Assembly: GCA_037179385.1 (NCBI GenBank) | Contig: CM074195.1 | Coordinates: 24,517,436-24,581,435, forward strand | Source of the DNA: Holothuria scabra | Taxonomy: Eukaryota > Echinodermata > Holothuroidea > Aspidochirotida > Holothuriidae | DNA length: 64,000 nt | Reading direction: 5' to 3' | Shown here: positions 10,028 through 21,600 of the stretch, one piece after another | How positions within the stretch are numbered: position 1 is the first letter of the stretch | Layout: each line of letters begins with the position of its first letter | Position numbers and translations under genes: made by a program | Notes under the pieces: model-generated | What the model was told of the DNA's origin: nothing | Database searches by the model: none | Seen by the model: only the letters and a program-made list of their open reading frames with translations

Positions 10028-12062
10028 GTAAGATATTAAAAAAATGTTTTATAGGCATGTGCAAACTCTTCACCTTGTATGTTTAGGTTACTTAGTATTA
10101 AACTGTTGGTTGTGATGAAAGGTAAGTAGTATTAACCTTCCCTTTCCTGGATAGGTTGTTATTGACCATAATCAGAGAATGAAAGAAAGCTGGAAAGGTA
10201 ATCATTGAAAGTTAATTATAACCATGTGATGTTTAAAGAGAAAGAAGTCAATTCATTTATCAACGTCAAGCTTTTTCAGCAGTTCTCAATGTGAATGTTT
10301 TAAATCCATTAAGATAAATAGTAAGTGTAAACAGAAAGTAACGTTTCATTCTTGAAACAGGAAGTAAATTCCACAATTTGGTAAAACTTCCGTTCAAATC
10401 AGACATGAATTTCTCAAGGTATCAGCAATTGAAGCTATTGCATTTGTGTTAGATTTGTGTTCAAATCTTAACGGTGAAAGAGGTTATATTACTTCCTGAA
10501 ATGAGTACATTTCTCTTAGGAAATTGAGATCCTTCTCCCCAGGATATCATTAGAAAGCCGTGGGTAGGTTATCTTGATTCAATCTGTGTCTCCACTCGTG
10601 TGATAATTGAAATGTTTTCTTTGTTTGCCAATTAGCATCAAGCTTCTCCCTGTTAATTGAAGAACACACTCCATTGACCTATGCTACTACGCAAAAGATT
10701 CCTCTGCCATGTTACGGTTTTGAAAAGACTGTTAAGGAAGTCAGGCAACAATTGCCTAATTGTCCATATTTAAGATTGTCTATTTGTAGGGCTAAGTAAG
10801 GTGATTGACAGGGAGGGGACCACCTTTCAGTCTCTACCAAGACGTTCACCCTATGTGGTATTGACAAGGAATGCTTTGTTTCTTGATGATTTTTCCGCCA
10901 GTTGTGTTGACTTTGTAGTTAATAGAGATAAGGGGAATGCAGCATTTGAAAAGTTCTCATGCTATATATACAGTCACATTCTCATAACATGGTGTTGTTG
11001 AGTTGAAAATTGGTTGTAAAGTTCAAAGAAAAGTAAGTGGCAGTTCATTAATGGGTGGATATGACGTCATATGTGTTTGCCTCAAGTTCACTTTTTGTTA
11101 AAAATGGGACAAATTTACCTGCTTTTGTCTTGAGAACCACACACCAGATTTTGATGCAAATTTCACTTATCACCTCCCTGATCAGACTGATAAGCAATGC
11201 TTTGTTGATGTTGGCTTTTGATTTATTGTTCTTTTGTTTGACCTAGACAGATTTGGTCATGAGTTAGTTATTTAATAGCCTACTGGAAATTTAAATTGAG
11301 TTGAGGTTTTTGAATTATTATGCCATAACTCACAACCTTCTGTTTTTAACCTCGTTATTTCGGTATTTGAAAGTGAAAAGTCAGATACAATTGATTAGGA
11401 AATGACGACACAAAAACCTGACCTTTAACAATCTGTTGGGCAATGACATCACAAAAACATGACCTTAAATGGGAAATTTTTCATTAAGTTGGATCTTGAG
11501 ATATGAGCAAACGAAGCTACTACATTTGTATTAAAGTCATTCACTTTTCATTGATGATCAATGCTCCATTTTCTTTGATTTGCAGTTTGCTGTTTTGATT
11601 ATATGAGCGTTTCAATGAGAAATTCCTCTCTACAGTGCATTCCAGTAACATTAGGTTATGGTAGGGAAAAAAAAGGTTATGGTGGAGAAAATTGCTGATG
11701 ACAAAAGGTCAACCTTAGGCAATATCTATATTGCACATAAAAGATAATGTTTCACTAGAGAGTGGTTAATGAGGCAATTTGAGATTTTAAAATTCATGAC
11801 AATTACATCTTTTCAAATTTTTGCACAAAATTGTTACAAGGCAGGATAGAAGAAAAAATCAAGATTTCTACTTTTTAGTTGTGAAATATAACTAATTATA
11901 CTAATTATAAGCAATTTTATGTGGTAGTATCCTTCTTCACCCTTTTTCTTATTTTGATATCATCGCAGTATGCCCCAGTATTTAAGATCAGATAAGTTGG
12001 TAAAGTGTTTACATCCTCTTTATAGACGAATCCGATTGGAGCTTGTGTTTAATGACTGTAGG
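10028..12062. other. No gene recognised (intron)
   Basis: AT-rich intronic sequence. Open frames at 10801-11001 and 11055-11246 show no family resemblance and no D2HGDH content. No further repeat could be delimited by eye. Confidence 0.4.
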
Positions 12063-12247
12063 CAGCCATAAGTGGGGTTCATTAGCCTTAAATCATCTTA
12101 ATTTATTGTCTACATGAATTTTAAACCCTCATATTCAGTGAAATTGAGGGTTTTTTAAGATACAATGTAGTGTGCATGCAATTATCAATGATATAGGTAA
12201 GCAAGGGATTTGAAAGATTTAAAGGTGATAGACCCCAGTTATGGCTG
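12063..12247 (-). mobile_element. MITE-like repeat, family M1, copy 3 (inverted)
   Basis: 185 bp, opposite in orientation to copies at 1290 and 7242. Ends CAGCCATAAGTGGGGTTCAT and, on the other strand, CAGCCATAACTGGGGTCTAT. Because the ends here are the best preserved, this copy shows the terminal inverted repeat most clearly. Confidence 0.7.
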
Positions 12248-12384
12248 ACTAAAAACAGATCATTACTTGCTATCCAGTTTCGTGTATTCCTACTTCCTGT
12301 GTATGAATCCATTTAATGATGAAAAACATACTTTCTTTCCATTTCTCCCTAACGTGGACCTAAATTCTTTCTTCATTCTTGAAG

Positions 12385-12488
12385 GTTGTAGAAGTTTCCA
12401 GGCAGTGTTCGACACCTACAAATTCAGCAAGGAGAAATTGGGAGAGATCCTCTCAGCCTTTGAACTAATTGACTGTGAATCGATGAAG
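12385..12488 (+). pseudogene. D2HGDH: D2HGDH exon c
   Basis: Acceptor 'cttgaag' before 12385 and donor 'gtaaga' after 12488. The first two bases complete the glycine codon opened at the end of exon b, and it finishes in phase 0. It reads CRSFQAVFDTYKFSKEKLGE then ILSAFELIDCESMK, the family's 'GC..F..V..T....K..LGEILSAFE..D' block that links the FAD domain to the C-terminal domain. No lesion in this exon. The open frame continues past the donor into the intron and should not be used. Confidence 0.87.
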
Positions 12489-14696
12489 GTAAGATTTGGC
12501 ATATTTGCCAAATTCCAGCATTACACTGTAAATGCTAAACGTTATTTTAGTGAAATTCTAAAGGGTGTCAAGTTGGGGTCACAACAGAGGTGAAAAAGCA
12601 AAGTTTACCAATAATTCTTTACATTGTCATCCGTGCTCCCAGAAGTCAAAAAAGAAAAATTCTCAAGATCTTCATCTTTGTGTCACCAGAGGTTAAATGG
12701 ATTCTCCATATTGTCACCTTTAGGTTGCCATTGGTCAAAAAGCTGGAATTTCCTAGATCGTCATGTTTGGGTCACCAGCGTTCAAAAAAGCAAAATTTAT
12801 CAAGAATTCCCAAGATCCGGAAGTAATCATTGCTCTTTCTGGTTAAGTGAAAACAGTACATCTTACAGCATATTGTTGATACAGTGTATCCATTTCTCAA
12901 AGAAAGCAAACTTTATAGGAATTACGACAAGACTGCCACTTTTGTCTAGACCTTTGAAGGGAAATTGACCCCATCTTTTACTTCTCAGACCTAGATAGCA
13001 CTTTATGACACTTTGTGTCGGGGTGTCATTATATTCCCATCTAGCTATTTAATTATAGAAGACGTCATGTCAAGCCTCACAATGCAACTCTGCCTCAGGT
13101 AGGCTGCAGAGACAGCAGTCACGTTTTGATGCTTCACATATAACAACAGTATTACTCCTGATGTCCAGAGGACATCAAATTGATTTTTAAAAGGGGGGGG
13201 GGGGGGAGTTTTGTGATAAATTTAACATGTCCATAACTGCATTAGCTTAACCTGAAGCTTACCTATTGGGCAGCTGCAGCTATTTCACCCTGAGGAACAG
13301 ATAAAAGGTGTTTCATTCATCTCTTTGCTAGGAAAAAACCAATGTGGGCAGGCGTTTGAGTAAATTGATTGTCATTGCATCAAAATTCCATGCAGTCTTC
13401 ATTTACTTAGCTTTAAGACAATAACCCAGTTCCGAGTTATTACTGCACATGTGCAATGGTTACCTTCTGTACCTCTTTGACCAATGATGATATGGGAAGA
13501 CAAGTTACACACTTTCATAGGTTTCTCTAGTCTGCCCTATGCAATGGTTCATCGGAAGAGCTCATGTCCAATATAACCTTTGACCTTTAGAACAAAAAGG
13601 CAACTCTGAACTGGCTTATTACAAGGTTTTGAAATGTTTATTTACAGAAGAAACATTTCTGCCATTAGACAACACTATGTAGAGCAACAATTACAGTTGA
13701 AAAGAAAATCAACAGCATTGTGGCACTCTGTGGTAATGTGTATGCTTCATGAAGTACAGATACCACTCAACTAATTACTAACAAATAAAGCACACTGACA
13801 TGAGAACAGAGAGTTTGATAGTTTAGAAAAAATTATGAATTAACTTTTTTTCATGAACTCTTTGATAGCTGTCATTGTTTGTAAGAGTATGTCTGTGGTC
13901 AATACTTCCTTTTAAATGGAAGCTGCAATGAACATAACATGTAAATATTTACAAATTTGAGGTCAACAGAGCATAGGAAAGATTCAAAATATTTACCACT
14001 GCTCACCCCAGGAATTGATCCATTGCCTTTATTGCTCGTGAATTTTAAGTTATTTGTTGAACTTTTAGGCTCTGAGCCAGGAATTCTCAGCTACTCACAC
14101 CAACACTAAAAGCCTTACAGACTCTCTTGGCACCACTTGTGACATCATGCTCACTCCAGCTGATCTTGGCATGTTTTATAAAAGAATGAGTAAGGTTGTG
14201 AACATTCCATTCCCGCCTATTGTTGATCTGTCTCTCAGGTGTGTGCATTGTTACAGCGACATACAGACCCTGCATCATAAGACATTAAAATACCAATGGT
14301 TTGTTGGAAGTGTCCACCTGTGGAGTACAGTTTCCTATTCTAGTACAGTACACATTCTAATTACACCATCTGTTCCATCAAGACTCAACCCAAAATAATA
14401 TTTCAATTTCCAGAATACTAAAATAATGCGAAAAATCACAAAGAATCAGCTAGGCAAAAGTCATGGCAATTTTGGCACACACCCCAGGTAATAATTTATC
14501 CGATATTGCATCTCATTTTGTTACACAAAAAGGACAAAGTAGCAATTGTTATATAAACGCACAATTGTGTGGCAGATTTTGTACATAAAATAAATGGGTT
14601 TTTAATAATCTTGTGAATGAGGAGCCCATATACAGCAAAATTGCTATGCAGGTTTTGAATGCTAAATTATTCCTAGCACCCTAAGTAATGACTACC

Positions 14697-14765
14697 TGGT
14701 CAAGTGGTTGTAGTGTCGGACTTGCAGTCGGACACTTTTAAGGTGTGTAATCAAATCACTGTCAG
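14697..14765 (+). repeat. tRNA-like SINE fragment
   Basis: The segment 'ggtcaagtggttgtagtgtc' followed by 'ggacttgcagtcggac' has the layout of a tRNA D-arm and anticodon arm with an A-box-like start, as in tRNA-derived SINEs. It cannot fold as a full tRNA and has no good B-box. A related copy lies at 15317-15390. Confidence 0.45.
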
Positions 14766-15316
14766 TACAGTACATGCTGTGTAATATTAGCTTCAGTACT
14801 CTGCCTTTTTTGAAGAAGCTGTCAATCAAAGAGTTGTGCCAATTGAGAAATTTCTATGGAGTACAAAAAAGTACTTTGGGGTTAAAGGGTTAGCCCTTTA
14901 ATATTCACAATAAATTCAGTTAACAATACACAAGATAAAAAGTTGAAAAATGTAACAGTGAAAGAAACATGGTATAAACTTCTGTTTTATTGTTCCCTTA
15001 GGAAAATTATTTATCTATGCTTTAACTTTGAAACAGTATTTTATAGTTCATTCTCTCATGCGACTGTGAATCAGACGTGTTAACAAAAGGCTTCAATTAA
15101 AGCAAGCAATTCACCTTTCTGCTATATTGCCGTGGGAACAATATTATAATTTGAGTGGATGGTAATATATTATATGGACTCAAGTCATGCTGATGTTATT
15201 TTAAAAGTGAACAATGATGAACACTTAATTACTCGAGCAATAAGGCTGCATACCTTATACCTCAAAGGGGAGGGGGAACCCACCTATTCCCTCCTGTTAA
15301 ACCCCTTTCGCGAACC

Positions 15317-15390
15317 GACTGAATTGTCAAGTGGTTAGAGCATCAGGCTTGCAGTTGGGAAGTCTAGAGTTTGACTCCTGACCGAATTTA
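15317..15390 (+). repeat. tRNA-like SINE fragment
   Basis: 'gtcaagtggttagagcatca' then 'ggcttgcagttgggaagtct' then 'gagtttgactcctg' gives A-box-like and B-box-like segments in tRNA spacing. The sequence is too degenerate for a functional tRNA. Similar heads occur at 14697, about 19060 and 45389. Confidence 0.55.
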
Positions 15391-15520
15391 GCCCCATTGA
15401 TTCCACCTATTGAGGGATGTCATTGTGTCCCATACGACCAGTTGACCATCTGCTAGCTTACATGTTTTGTTCTCTGAGATGACAATGTTGTCAAGTATGT
15501 AATGTTGTCTTTTTCTTCAG

Positions 15521-15680
15521 GTGCAAGTAACTCAGCCATGTCAGTCCTCTCCAAGGTGAGACCTTACCGGTCTGTGTTGTTGTGGAAACATCTGGCTCCA
15601 ATGAAGACCATGAAAAACTAAAGATGTCATTTTTTCTGGAGGAAGTCATGGAAAAATGATATCTTAAAGATGGTACCATT
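15521..15680 (+). pseudogene. D2HGDH: D2HGDH exon d, frame-broken
   Basis: Acceptor 'ttttcttcag' before 15521 and donor 'gtaagt' after 15680. The family block VVVETSGSNEDHEKLKMSFF and then LEEVMEK-stop-YLKDGTI matches the conserved 'ETSGSN..H..EKL..FLE......DGT'. Exon c ends in phase 0, and phase-0 entry here reaches TGA at 15557. The family frame is offset by one base and only opens after a TAA at 15528, so a one-base indel lies near the exon start. A further TGA at 15657-15659 interrupts the matching frame. No alternative AG nearby restores the phase. Confidence 0.85.
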
Positions 15681-15841
15681 GTAAGTGACACCACTAACTT
15701 TCAGGTCTGTGCACTCACTGTTTGTAGAGCTTAACATATGGATAAAAAAGTTCCCCAGCTAAGGAATTTAAGAGGGTGGTGGGTGGTATTTTAGGTTGTT
15801 ACCCAGTTCTTTATTCAATCCGACTTTCTTCATGTTCACAG

Positions 15842-15900
15842 AAGACATGGGGAGAATATGGGAAATTGAATCCTGCAGAAACTTTGCAGGACTTATGAAT
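15842..15900 (+). pseudogene. D2HGDH: Possible degenerate D2HGDH exon e
   Basis: After 'catgttcacag' the sequence can be read as DMGRIWEIESC in one frame and as PAETLQ in another. Together these resemble the family segment that reads roughly 'W-(x)-(L/I)-R-E-(x)3-A-(E)-(A/T)-L' just before the 'DGYVYKYD' block. The resemblance needs a frame change, and the DGYVYKYD block itself is missing because retroelement-like sequence starts within a few bases. Weak on its own; its position after exon d is the main support. Confidence 0.33.
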
Positions 15901-15939
15901 TGAGTGTGGCACACTATAATGCCGGTCCTTCACTTTCCT

Positions 15940-16720
15940 TCCTCTCTCTACCTCTCCGTTTGGGTTGGTTTTCCTTTTGGTGGTCAGTTTTCAGGCCGTT
16001 GAGGCATTGGGATTGGGTCTTGGTTCTACCTTTTTGTGTTACATTCTCTCGGAGTGTGTTTTTGGTCTCGCATTTCTAACTCGGAGAGTAGGCGCAGAGT
16101 GTTATTCAGGCCTTTGTTCTCGTTCCTTTTCAGACTCGCTAGTCTTGTTGCTCGCGCTGTTGGGGCATGCTTTATTCCTTTCAGGTTCCCTAGTTTGTTC
16201 TAGCGTTGTGTTTTTCCAGGGGTTCCTGCATGGATCCCAGAGGTTTTTTCGATTCCTTTTTTGTTCGGCCTTATTCAGGCCTTTCTTCTGGTTCCCTTTC
16301 AGATTCTCTAGTCTTGTGGCTAGTGCTGTTGGGGCATGCTTTATTGTGCTAGAGTTTTGTTGTTCTAGGGATCTCTGCCTTTTTCACAGAGGTTTTCTCT
16401 ATTCCTTTTTTGTTTGGCTTGGGTCCTTCTCTGGTACCTTGGCTCCCTAGGTCCCTGCTGGTTCCCAGAGGCTTCCTTGGTTCCCAGTCGGTCGGCGTGG
16501 GGTCCCTGTCCTGTACCTTAGTTCCCCGAGTTCCTGCTGGTTCCCAGAGGACTCCTTGGTTCCTGGTTTCCTGCTTTGGTCCCAATGTTCTCTGTTCCAG
16601 TGGTTCCCTGGGTGCTCGTGCTTGGCCAGTTGGTACCTATCCGTCCAATCCGTCACAGTCGCTTTCACAGAACTACTGGTTCCGAGGCTACTCCATTCTT
16701 GAGTTCCCAGATCTTTGATT
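15940..16720. repeat. Pyrimidine-rich region with imperfect internal repeats
   Basis: T- and C-rich on the plus strand. 'ttattcaggcctttnttctng...ggggcatgctttatt' occurs at 16102 and again at 16271 (period 169). 'ctgctggttcccagag' occurs at 16455 and 16534 (period 79). The Leu/Phe/Ser-rich open frames here come from composition. It lies just 5' of the DIRS-like coding debris and may be that element's non-coding leader. Confidence 0.6.
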
Positions 16721-16949
16721 TTGATCCTTGTTAGGGGATTCTCTCGTTAGTGACACCTGGAACTCCTTGACACTCAAGCTCTGGGTCCAGAGGTTTCAAT
16801 TCGTCCCTACCGTCCAATAACATTGTGTCTTCAGAAGCAACACAGAAAGATCTCCCAGACACCGACCAGAGAAGCATTTTTCGAACTCCCATCTCCTGCT
16901 CAATTCTAATTTGGAGGGTTTTGCGACCATCGTTAAGCCTTTACAAGCT

Positions 16950-18584
16950 GCTGGCCCTCAGGTTGTGGATACTCAGTCTTCAGCCCTGTTGTCGAACATG
17001 AATCAGAGTCAACATCAAGAGTAATCCCAGGAACTTTCTCAGAAGCCTTTTTCAGGATGACTCCTCAGTACACAAGGCCTCCCTTTCTGGGGATGATGTT
17101 ACTGATAGAATGGGTTCCAATTAGATGTCTGCCCAGAACCCAGCTGCAGTCCTTCGACAACAATCTGGGTCATCAGATGATGAGAGCAAACTGCTACTGG
17201 GTTCAGATGTTACCTCTAAAGCTTTCCAGTCAGCAGTAAAGGTTGTTTGGGGTTTTGAAGACCAAGTTACGGACCTGGCCCAGTCAAAGAAAGAGTCGAA
17301 GTTGAGTCTTAATAAGCCATCCAAACCTCCTTTGGTCCTGATGCATGTAGACGTGGAATGCTCAGAAAGATACAGGACAGTTGCCGAGCTTAGGAAATGG
17401 TCAGCTTTCCCTTCAGAAACGGCTTCAACCTTCAGGGTCGAGAAGTCAGAGAGGATGAAGCTTTTTGTCCACTTTTAATTCCTGCTGATGCGAAAGAAAG
17501 CTTATCTCATCAAGAGCTATGGACCAAAAAGACAAATTTTCTGTCAAAGATAAAGGGGACTTGAGTATGAGTTAGCCAAGATTGACTCTGCTGCTTGCAT
17601 GACACTGATGTTTTCGCCCGGGTTACTTCTTCTGGTACAGATCGTAATGTTACCCTTCCAGCAACACTAGGGCAGGTCCATTTCCAGAAAAGAAATTGAC
17701 ATTCTGGTGAATTTTCTTGGTCCGACGTCTCGTCTGATTTTTGACCAACTGGAGCGGATTTCTGTACCTGCTGCTTCCCAGACACGCTCGTTAGTTTTGG
17801 ACTCTCTTGGTTGGCCATCTGAGGCAGTCAAAAACAAGTTTCAGGAGTTTCCCCTAACGGGCTCTGATCCCTTTGACAGCAGTTTAAAACCATCCTCCAG
17901 TCGGATGTTTCAGCTCCTCCATTTCCTCATACGCTCACCGTCATGGTTCTTGGAGGCATTCTTTATCAAGCCAGGGCTTCCCAGCCTAAGCCTGTTCTTC
18001 TAGAAGAGGGACATCCTGCCCTCCACAGAGGCCTTTTCATGAATGTTCCTCATGGGGAAAATAGCCTAAAGGTCCTTCCAACGCACCTAGTTCCCATACG
18101 CCGGGCTTGCTGGAAAGTGGGAGCTTTTAGATCCAGACGATTGAGTCCTTCGTACGGTGACAGAGGGTTACAGGCTGGAGTTTACTTCACCTCCTCCAAC
18201 AGAGGATCTGTTCAAGTCAGCACCGATTCCTCAAGATCATGCTTAGAGGGAAGCGTTTACAAAAGGAGCTGAATGATCTTGTTTTCAAACGGGCTGCAAG
18301 ATGGAAAGCTCCGGATCAGGGTTCACACCTCTACACACCTCTACAAGAAACCCGACACATGGAGACCTTATCTCCACATTTCAATGCATCCAGATCCTCA
18401 GCGCTTCCTGGTTTTCAACTACGACAACGCTGACTTCAGTCTTCTGGTCTCCCTTTTTGGCCCTTCCATGACCCCAAGGGTCTTCACAAGAGTCACGAGA
18501 GCAGTGTCATCCTTCCTCAGGAGTTGCAGGATATCAGTTTACGCGTACCTGGAGGATTGGTTGATTGTTGCCACCTCTTATAAG
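16950..18584 (+). mobile_element. DIRS-like retroelement, degenerate fragment
   Basis: Broken coding sequence spread over all three plus-strand frames. The clearest part is a reverse transcriptase core at about 18340-18570: ISMHPDPQRFLVFNYDNADF, then a LFGPSMTPRVFTRV block, then ISVYAYLEDWLIVA. The 'PFGL..APRVFTR' and 'YLDDWL(I/V)' pattern is typical of DIRS-type (tyrosine-recombinase) retrotransposons; here the catalytic YLDD reads YLED. Upstream, about 18160-18240, is 'GYRLEFTSPPPTEDLFKSAP', the segment that precedes DIRS RT domains. A possible ORF1 remnant is at 17125-17478. RNase H and recombinase parts are absent, because the element is cut at about 18584 by another repeat. Confidence 0.78.
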
Positions 18585-18995
18585 GTTCCATTTTTTAAAG
18601 TCTTCGGTATGACCAAATAATAAAAAAGTAATGGAGAAGCGTAATATAAGGGACAGGGGTCTATGACGCTCTGACGTTACAATCACTGATATTGTCATTT
18701 CATTTTCTTAGTTAAATGAATTTGAAGCTATTACTTTACTTGTTCCACATATGAATTCAAAACTTTCCTTTTTTCTCCATATCATTGTTTCTTCTCAGAG
18801 TAAAAATGTTAAAATTGCCATCTGAATAACGAACTGTAAAGAACTTGATTTGATGTAGCCTATGTTAAAAACTCCTTCACAAAATTCCACCCTAGCATTT
18901 CATTAATACCTTTCCCATCCCCACCCAATCTTGACCCTATCACCATCATCATCAAACCAGTTATGCTCTTTGCTACCTTATACAACCTTTGATCT
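18584..18995 (+). repeat. Interspersed repeat family Q, 5'-truncated copy
   Basis: Starts 'aaggttccattttttaaagt' and runs with good similarity alongside 44270-44685, including 'gaccaaataatanaaaagta', 'aagggacaggg' and the C-rich 'cccatccccacccaatcttg'. The head seen at 44143 is absent, so this copy is 5'-truncated, as in retroposed SINE or LINE copies. It abuts the DIRS fragment without spacer. Confidence 0.72.
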
Positions 18996-20454
18996 TTACC
19001 ATAAACATCTTGAGGTAGCATATTACAATTTCAATTAATTCTTTTTTTGGACTACACTGCATAGTTAATTAGACTGAGCTTTCGACTTGCAACCAGGCAG
19101 ACTTTAAAATGGAAACATGGTCATTGTGCTTTGTGCTCATCATAAACAATGAGGTTAGGGAAAGCAGGCCAACAAGCAACAAGTGAAAAAAACCATGAAC
19201 AGCTAGACTTAACCAAGTGGTTAGAAACTGGGCCGTAGAGCTCCAGCTATACCTTTTGACTTACGCACTAAATCAAAAAATTCAAGTGAGCCTCTAAAAC
19301 TTGTCAGCTGTCTGAGGGGTCGCGATTTTCCAAAATTTATCTGCACGCTCCGAGCCTACTGAAGGTGGCATTCAGCTTAGTCCTTCAAGCAAGACTTAAT
19401 GTTTCAGGCAGGATATCATTGGCCGACCGTACTCAAATGCTCTCAATACACCTTTCATCAGATACCTTTCAACCCTTTCAGTTGAATGGTCTGTGTCGAT
19501 GAAGGTTATAGTTATGGAGGTTTCAAAATGTTATCAATGGTCATTGTTTGAAGAGGGAATAGATATACTATAATTGTTGCCTAATTTGGCATGACTGGCA
19601 AAAACCAATATTTAAACCTTTTTAATGTGCAGTTTCACTTGAAAAAAAAATGAGTTGTGGAATACATTTTTTTGCTTAAAAAAAAAAAAAATTGCATAAT
19701 AATGTAACTCATGGTCAATGGGGTAGAGTGAGGTGCATAGTCCAAAATTGCTCCACCCCTACTTTCAGATTGCTTCGTTCGAAAATGTTAGTGAAAGGAC
19801 ACACCCGACAAAAATGAGGGGGGGGGGGCAGCTCTACCTCGTTGAAGGATCCACCAACCCGAAGCTGAGCCAGAAGTGAAGGTTTTCCCGAAACAATATC
19901 TGGAACGAAACAGTTTGGACGAGTGGAGAGCGTGGAAAGTTCTGAGGGTTTGCTTCAGAGATACTGAAATATTTGGCTCATTTTATTGAATGGAGCAACA
20001 AGCCAAGTTTTCATAGCAAAAAATTGAAATTGTCCCAACTAGCTTACTGCTAGTCCCTTCCAAAACGATCTTGACCCTTTTTGGCAGACGCAAAACCTGT
20101 AAACACTGTTCCCAAAATTATCCTGAGGAGCATGCAAGACCAGAATATGTAATCAGAGAACCCGCAGCAGCCTCTTGTTAAAAATGTCAGTAAGCCTGCA
20201 TCTTTTTATCCTGATGATTATCAAAGATCACTCGGCAATATAGAGGCTTACCATCACCTCAAAAATAAAACAAAAACACTATGGAAATATATTTGGATAT
20301 AATCCCTTCCCACTTCTCTGAACTAATCATTGAGACACATATGTTTTACATAACATGATATTGCGTCTGAATAAAGGTTCTTCCAAACAGCAGCAAGAAG
20401 AGAACTTTTTTCTATTTAATATAGTTTATAGCCAGGGGTGGCGCCAGCGGGGGG
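18996..20454. other. No gene recognised; repeat fragments
   Basis: Holds tRNA-like or family-Q head fragments at about 19056-19110 and 19203-19245, a copy of the CTCCGC repeat at 19306-19380, an A-rich run near 19676-19692 and 11 G at 19818-19828. Confidence 0.5.
19306..19380 (+). repeat. CTCCGC dispersed repeat, copy 1
   Basis: 'agctgtctgaggggt' followed about 30 bases later by 'gcacgctccgagcctactga' and 'ggcattcagcttag'. The same order is found at 21601-21676 and in pieces at 21835, 22644 (minus), 23310 (minus) and 29881. Confidence 0.6.
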
Positions 20455-20990
20455 CCGGGGGCCATGGCCCCCGTCGGGGACCACTCCCCCCCTGTCGGGG
20501 AAGGTCGGCGATTTCGTCGGGGAGGCCTAAAAAATAAAAAAAATAATAAAAAATAAAAAAAGAAAGAAAACGTACAAGGACTGAAACTACTGGATGGGTG
20601 AACATATTTTTTGTTTTGAAATGTTATTTAATACATATAGGAATCGATTTTCAATCACTTCTTCTTTGCTCGGTTAATCCTCATTTTATGTACCTTGTCC
20701 TATCTCCTCCCCCGTCGTGGAAGGACGGCAATTTCCTTCGGGGAGGCCTAAAAATGGACGTAAAGGACTGAAGTTACTGAAAGGATGATCATGGTCTTTT
20801 ATTTTCTTTTTGAACTGTTTTATTCTTTTGTAACGGTATTGTAATGCCTATCTGAATCTATTTTATTCACTTCTTACTAGCTCTATTATCCCTCATCCCA
20901 TCTTCAATCCTCAAGGTCATGCCCCCGTCGGGGACGGCTGCCCTTTCCCCTGTTGTTGAGAAAACCCAATTTCGTCGGGGAGCCTCCGTC
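20455..20990. repeat. Imperfect tandem repeat, about 220-bp unit, 2.5 copies
   Basis: The block 'cccccgtcggggac...ggcgatttcgtcggggaggccta' recurs at about 20467-20530, 20710-20750 and 20922-20988. In the first two units it is followed by 'cgtanaaggactgaaacta'-like sequence and the 'cacttctt' segment. GC-rich core in an AT-rich background. The open frame on the minus strand at 20867-21169 overlaps it and is not recognised. Confidence 0.65.
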
Positions 20991-21600
20991 TGCATGTCCA
21001 TGTTAAACAAATAAAAGATGCGGTTCTTATAAACTTCAGTCATCCGGACGGTCTTCTTGATTTTGCTCACTAGGAGAGCATATTTTTCAAGGAAACTCGC
21101 AATTTTCATTTTCCTGACAAAGCAGACGACAGGTTGTTCAGGTGCATGCATTGCCCAATTTTCTGCCACCTGGCCTGCCTCTACAGCCGAATTCTAGTAA
21201 CGGTAATGAAAATCATACAATTTTTTTTTAGCTATACACAGGCTGATGACAATCAGTAGTGTGAAAATGTCTCCCAATAAGTCTGACTGAATATTCATTT
21301 GAAGCCACCTTGTAACGTGACATATTTTCAAAAATTCAAATACATAGGAACATAGAAAATCTCATCTTTTTAGCGGGCCTTGCACTGGACTACAACGACG
21401 ATTCCGTTACGGAGTTTTCCTCCGAAAGGAGACAAGAACATTACCTCTAATTAATTGCAGCAGTACCCTTTTATCTGGTAATTTTCTGATCGCGTAGCAA
21501 GTTCGGTTTTTTTCTATTGAAGTGAAACTTTCGTTTTAAAGGAAAGCTCAAAATAACGACTCCTTCATTTCTTGTTACAAGTCTGGGAAATGCCTGTTCC

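Larger units (their letters stand above)
12489..15520. other. No gene recognised; poly-G tract and tRNA-like SINE fragments
   Basis: Intron of the D2HGDH copy. It contains 14 G at 13193-13206, a TTAAAGGGTTAGCCCTTTAA palindrome at about 14884-14903, and two tRNA-like fragments listed separately. The open frame at 14147-14398 is not recognised. Confidence 0.45.
2364..15680 (+). pseudogene. D2HGDH: D-2-hydroxyglutarate dehydrogenase, unprocessed pseudogene (partial)
   Basis: D2HGDH is a mitochondrial FAD enzyme that oxidises D-2-hydroxyglutarate to 2-oxoglutarate. Four exons with GT-AG borders can be recognised in family order: 2364-2557, 9859-10027, 12385-12488 and 15521-15680; a fifth degenerate one may lie at about 15842-15900. 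Phases agree across the first three joins, so introns are retained and this is not a retrocopy. Against function: the fourth exon cannot be read in phase with the third, a TGA follows at 15657, and several conserved glycines of the FAD domain are replaced. The N-terminal exons and the C-terminal half (substrate and metal site, C-terminal FAD-linked oxidase part) are not seen; the second half seems cut off by a retroelement at about 15.9 kb. An active gene with several sequencing errors is the alternative, but the glycine losses make that less likely. Confidence 0.8.

Noticed and set aside
10801..11001. Extra D2HGDH exon
   Set aside because: Exons b and c already join in phase and in family order; this reading has no resemblance to the family.
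14697..15390. tRNA genes
   Set aside because: Only A-box/anticodon-like parts are present, without closing acceptor stem or proper T-arm; SINE heads fit better.
15965..16450. 161-residue hydrophobic open frame
   Set aside because: T-rich sequence gives Phe/Leu/Ser runs; internal 169-bp repeats and no conserved domain.
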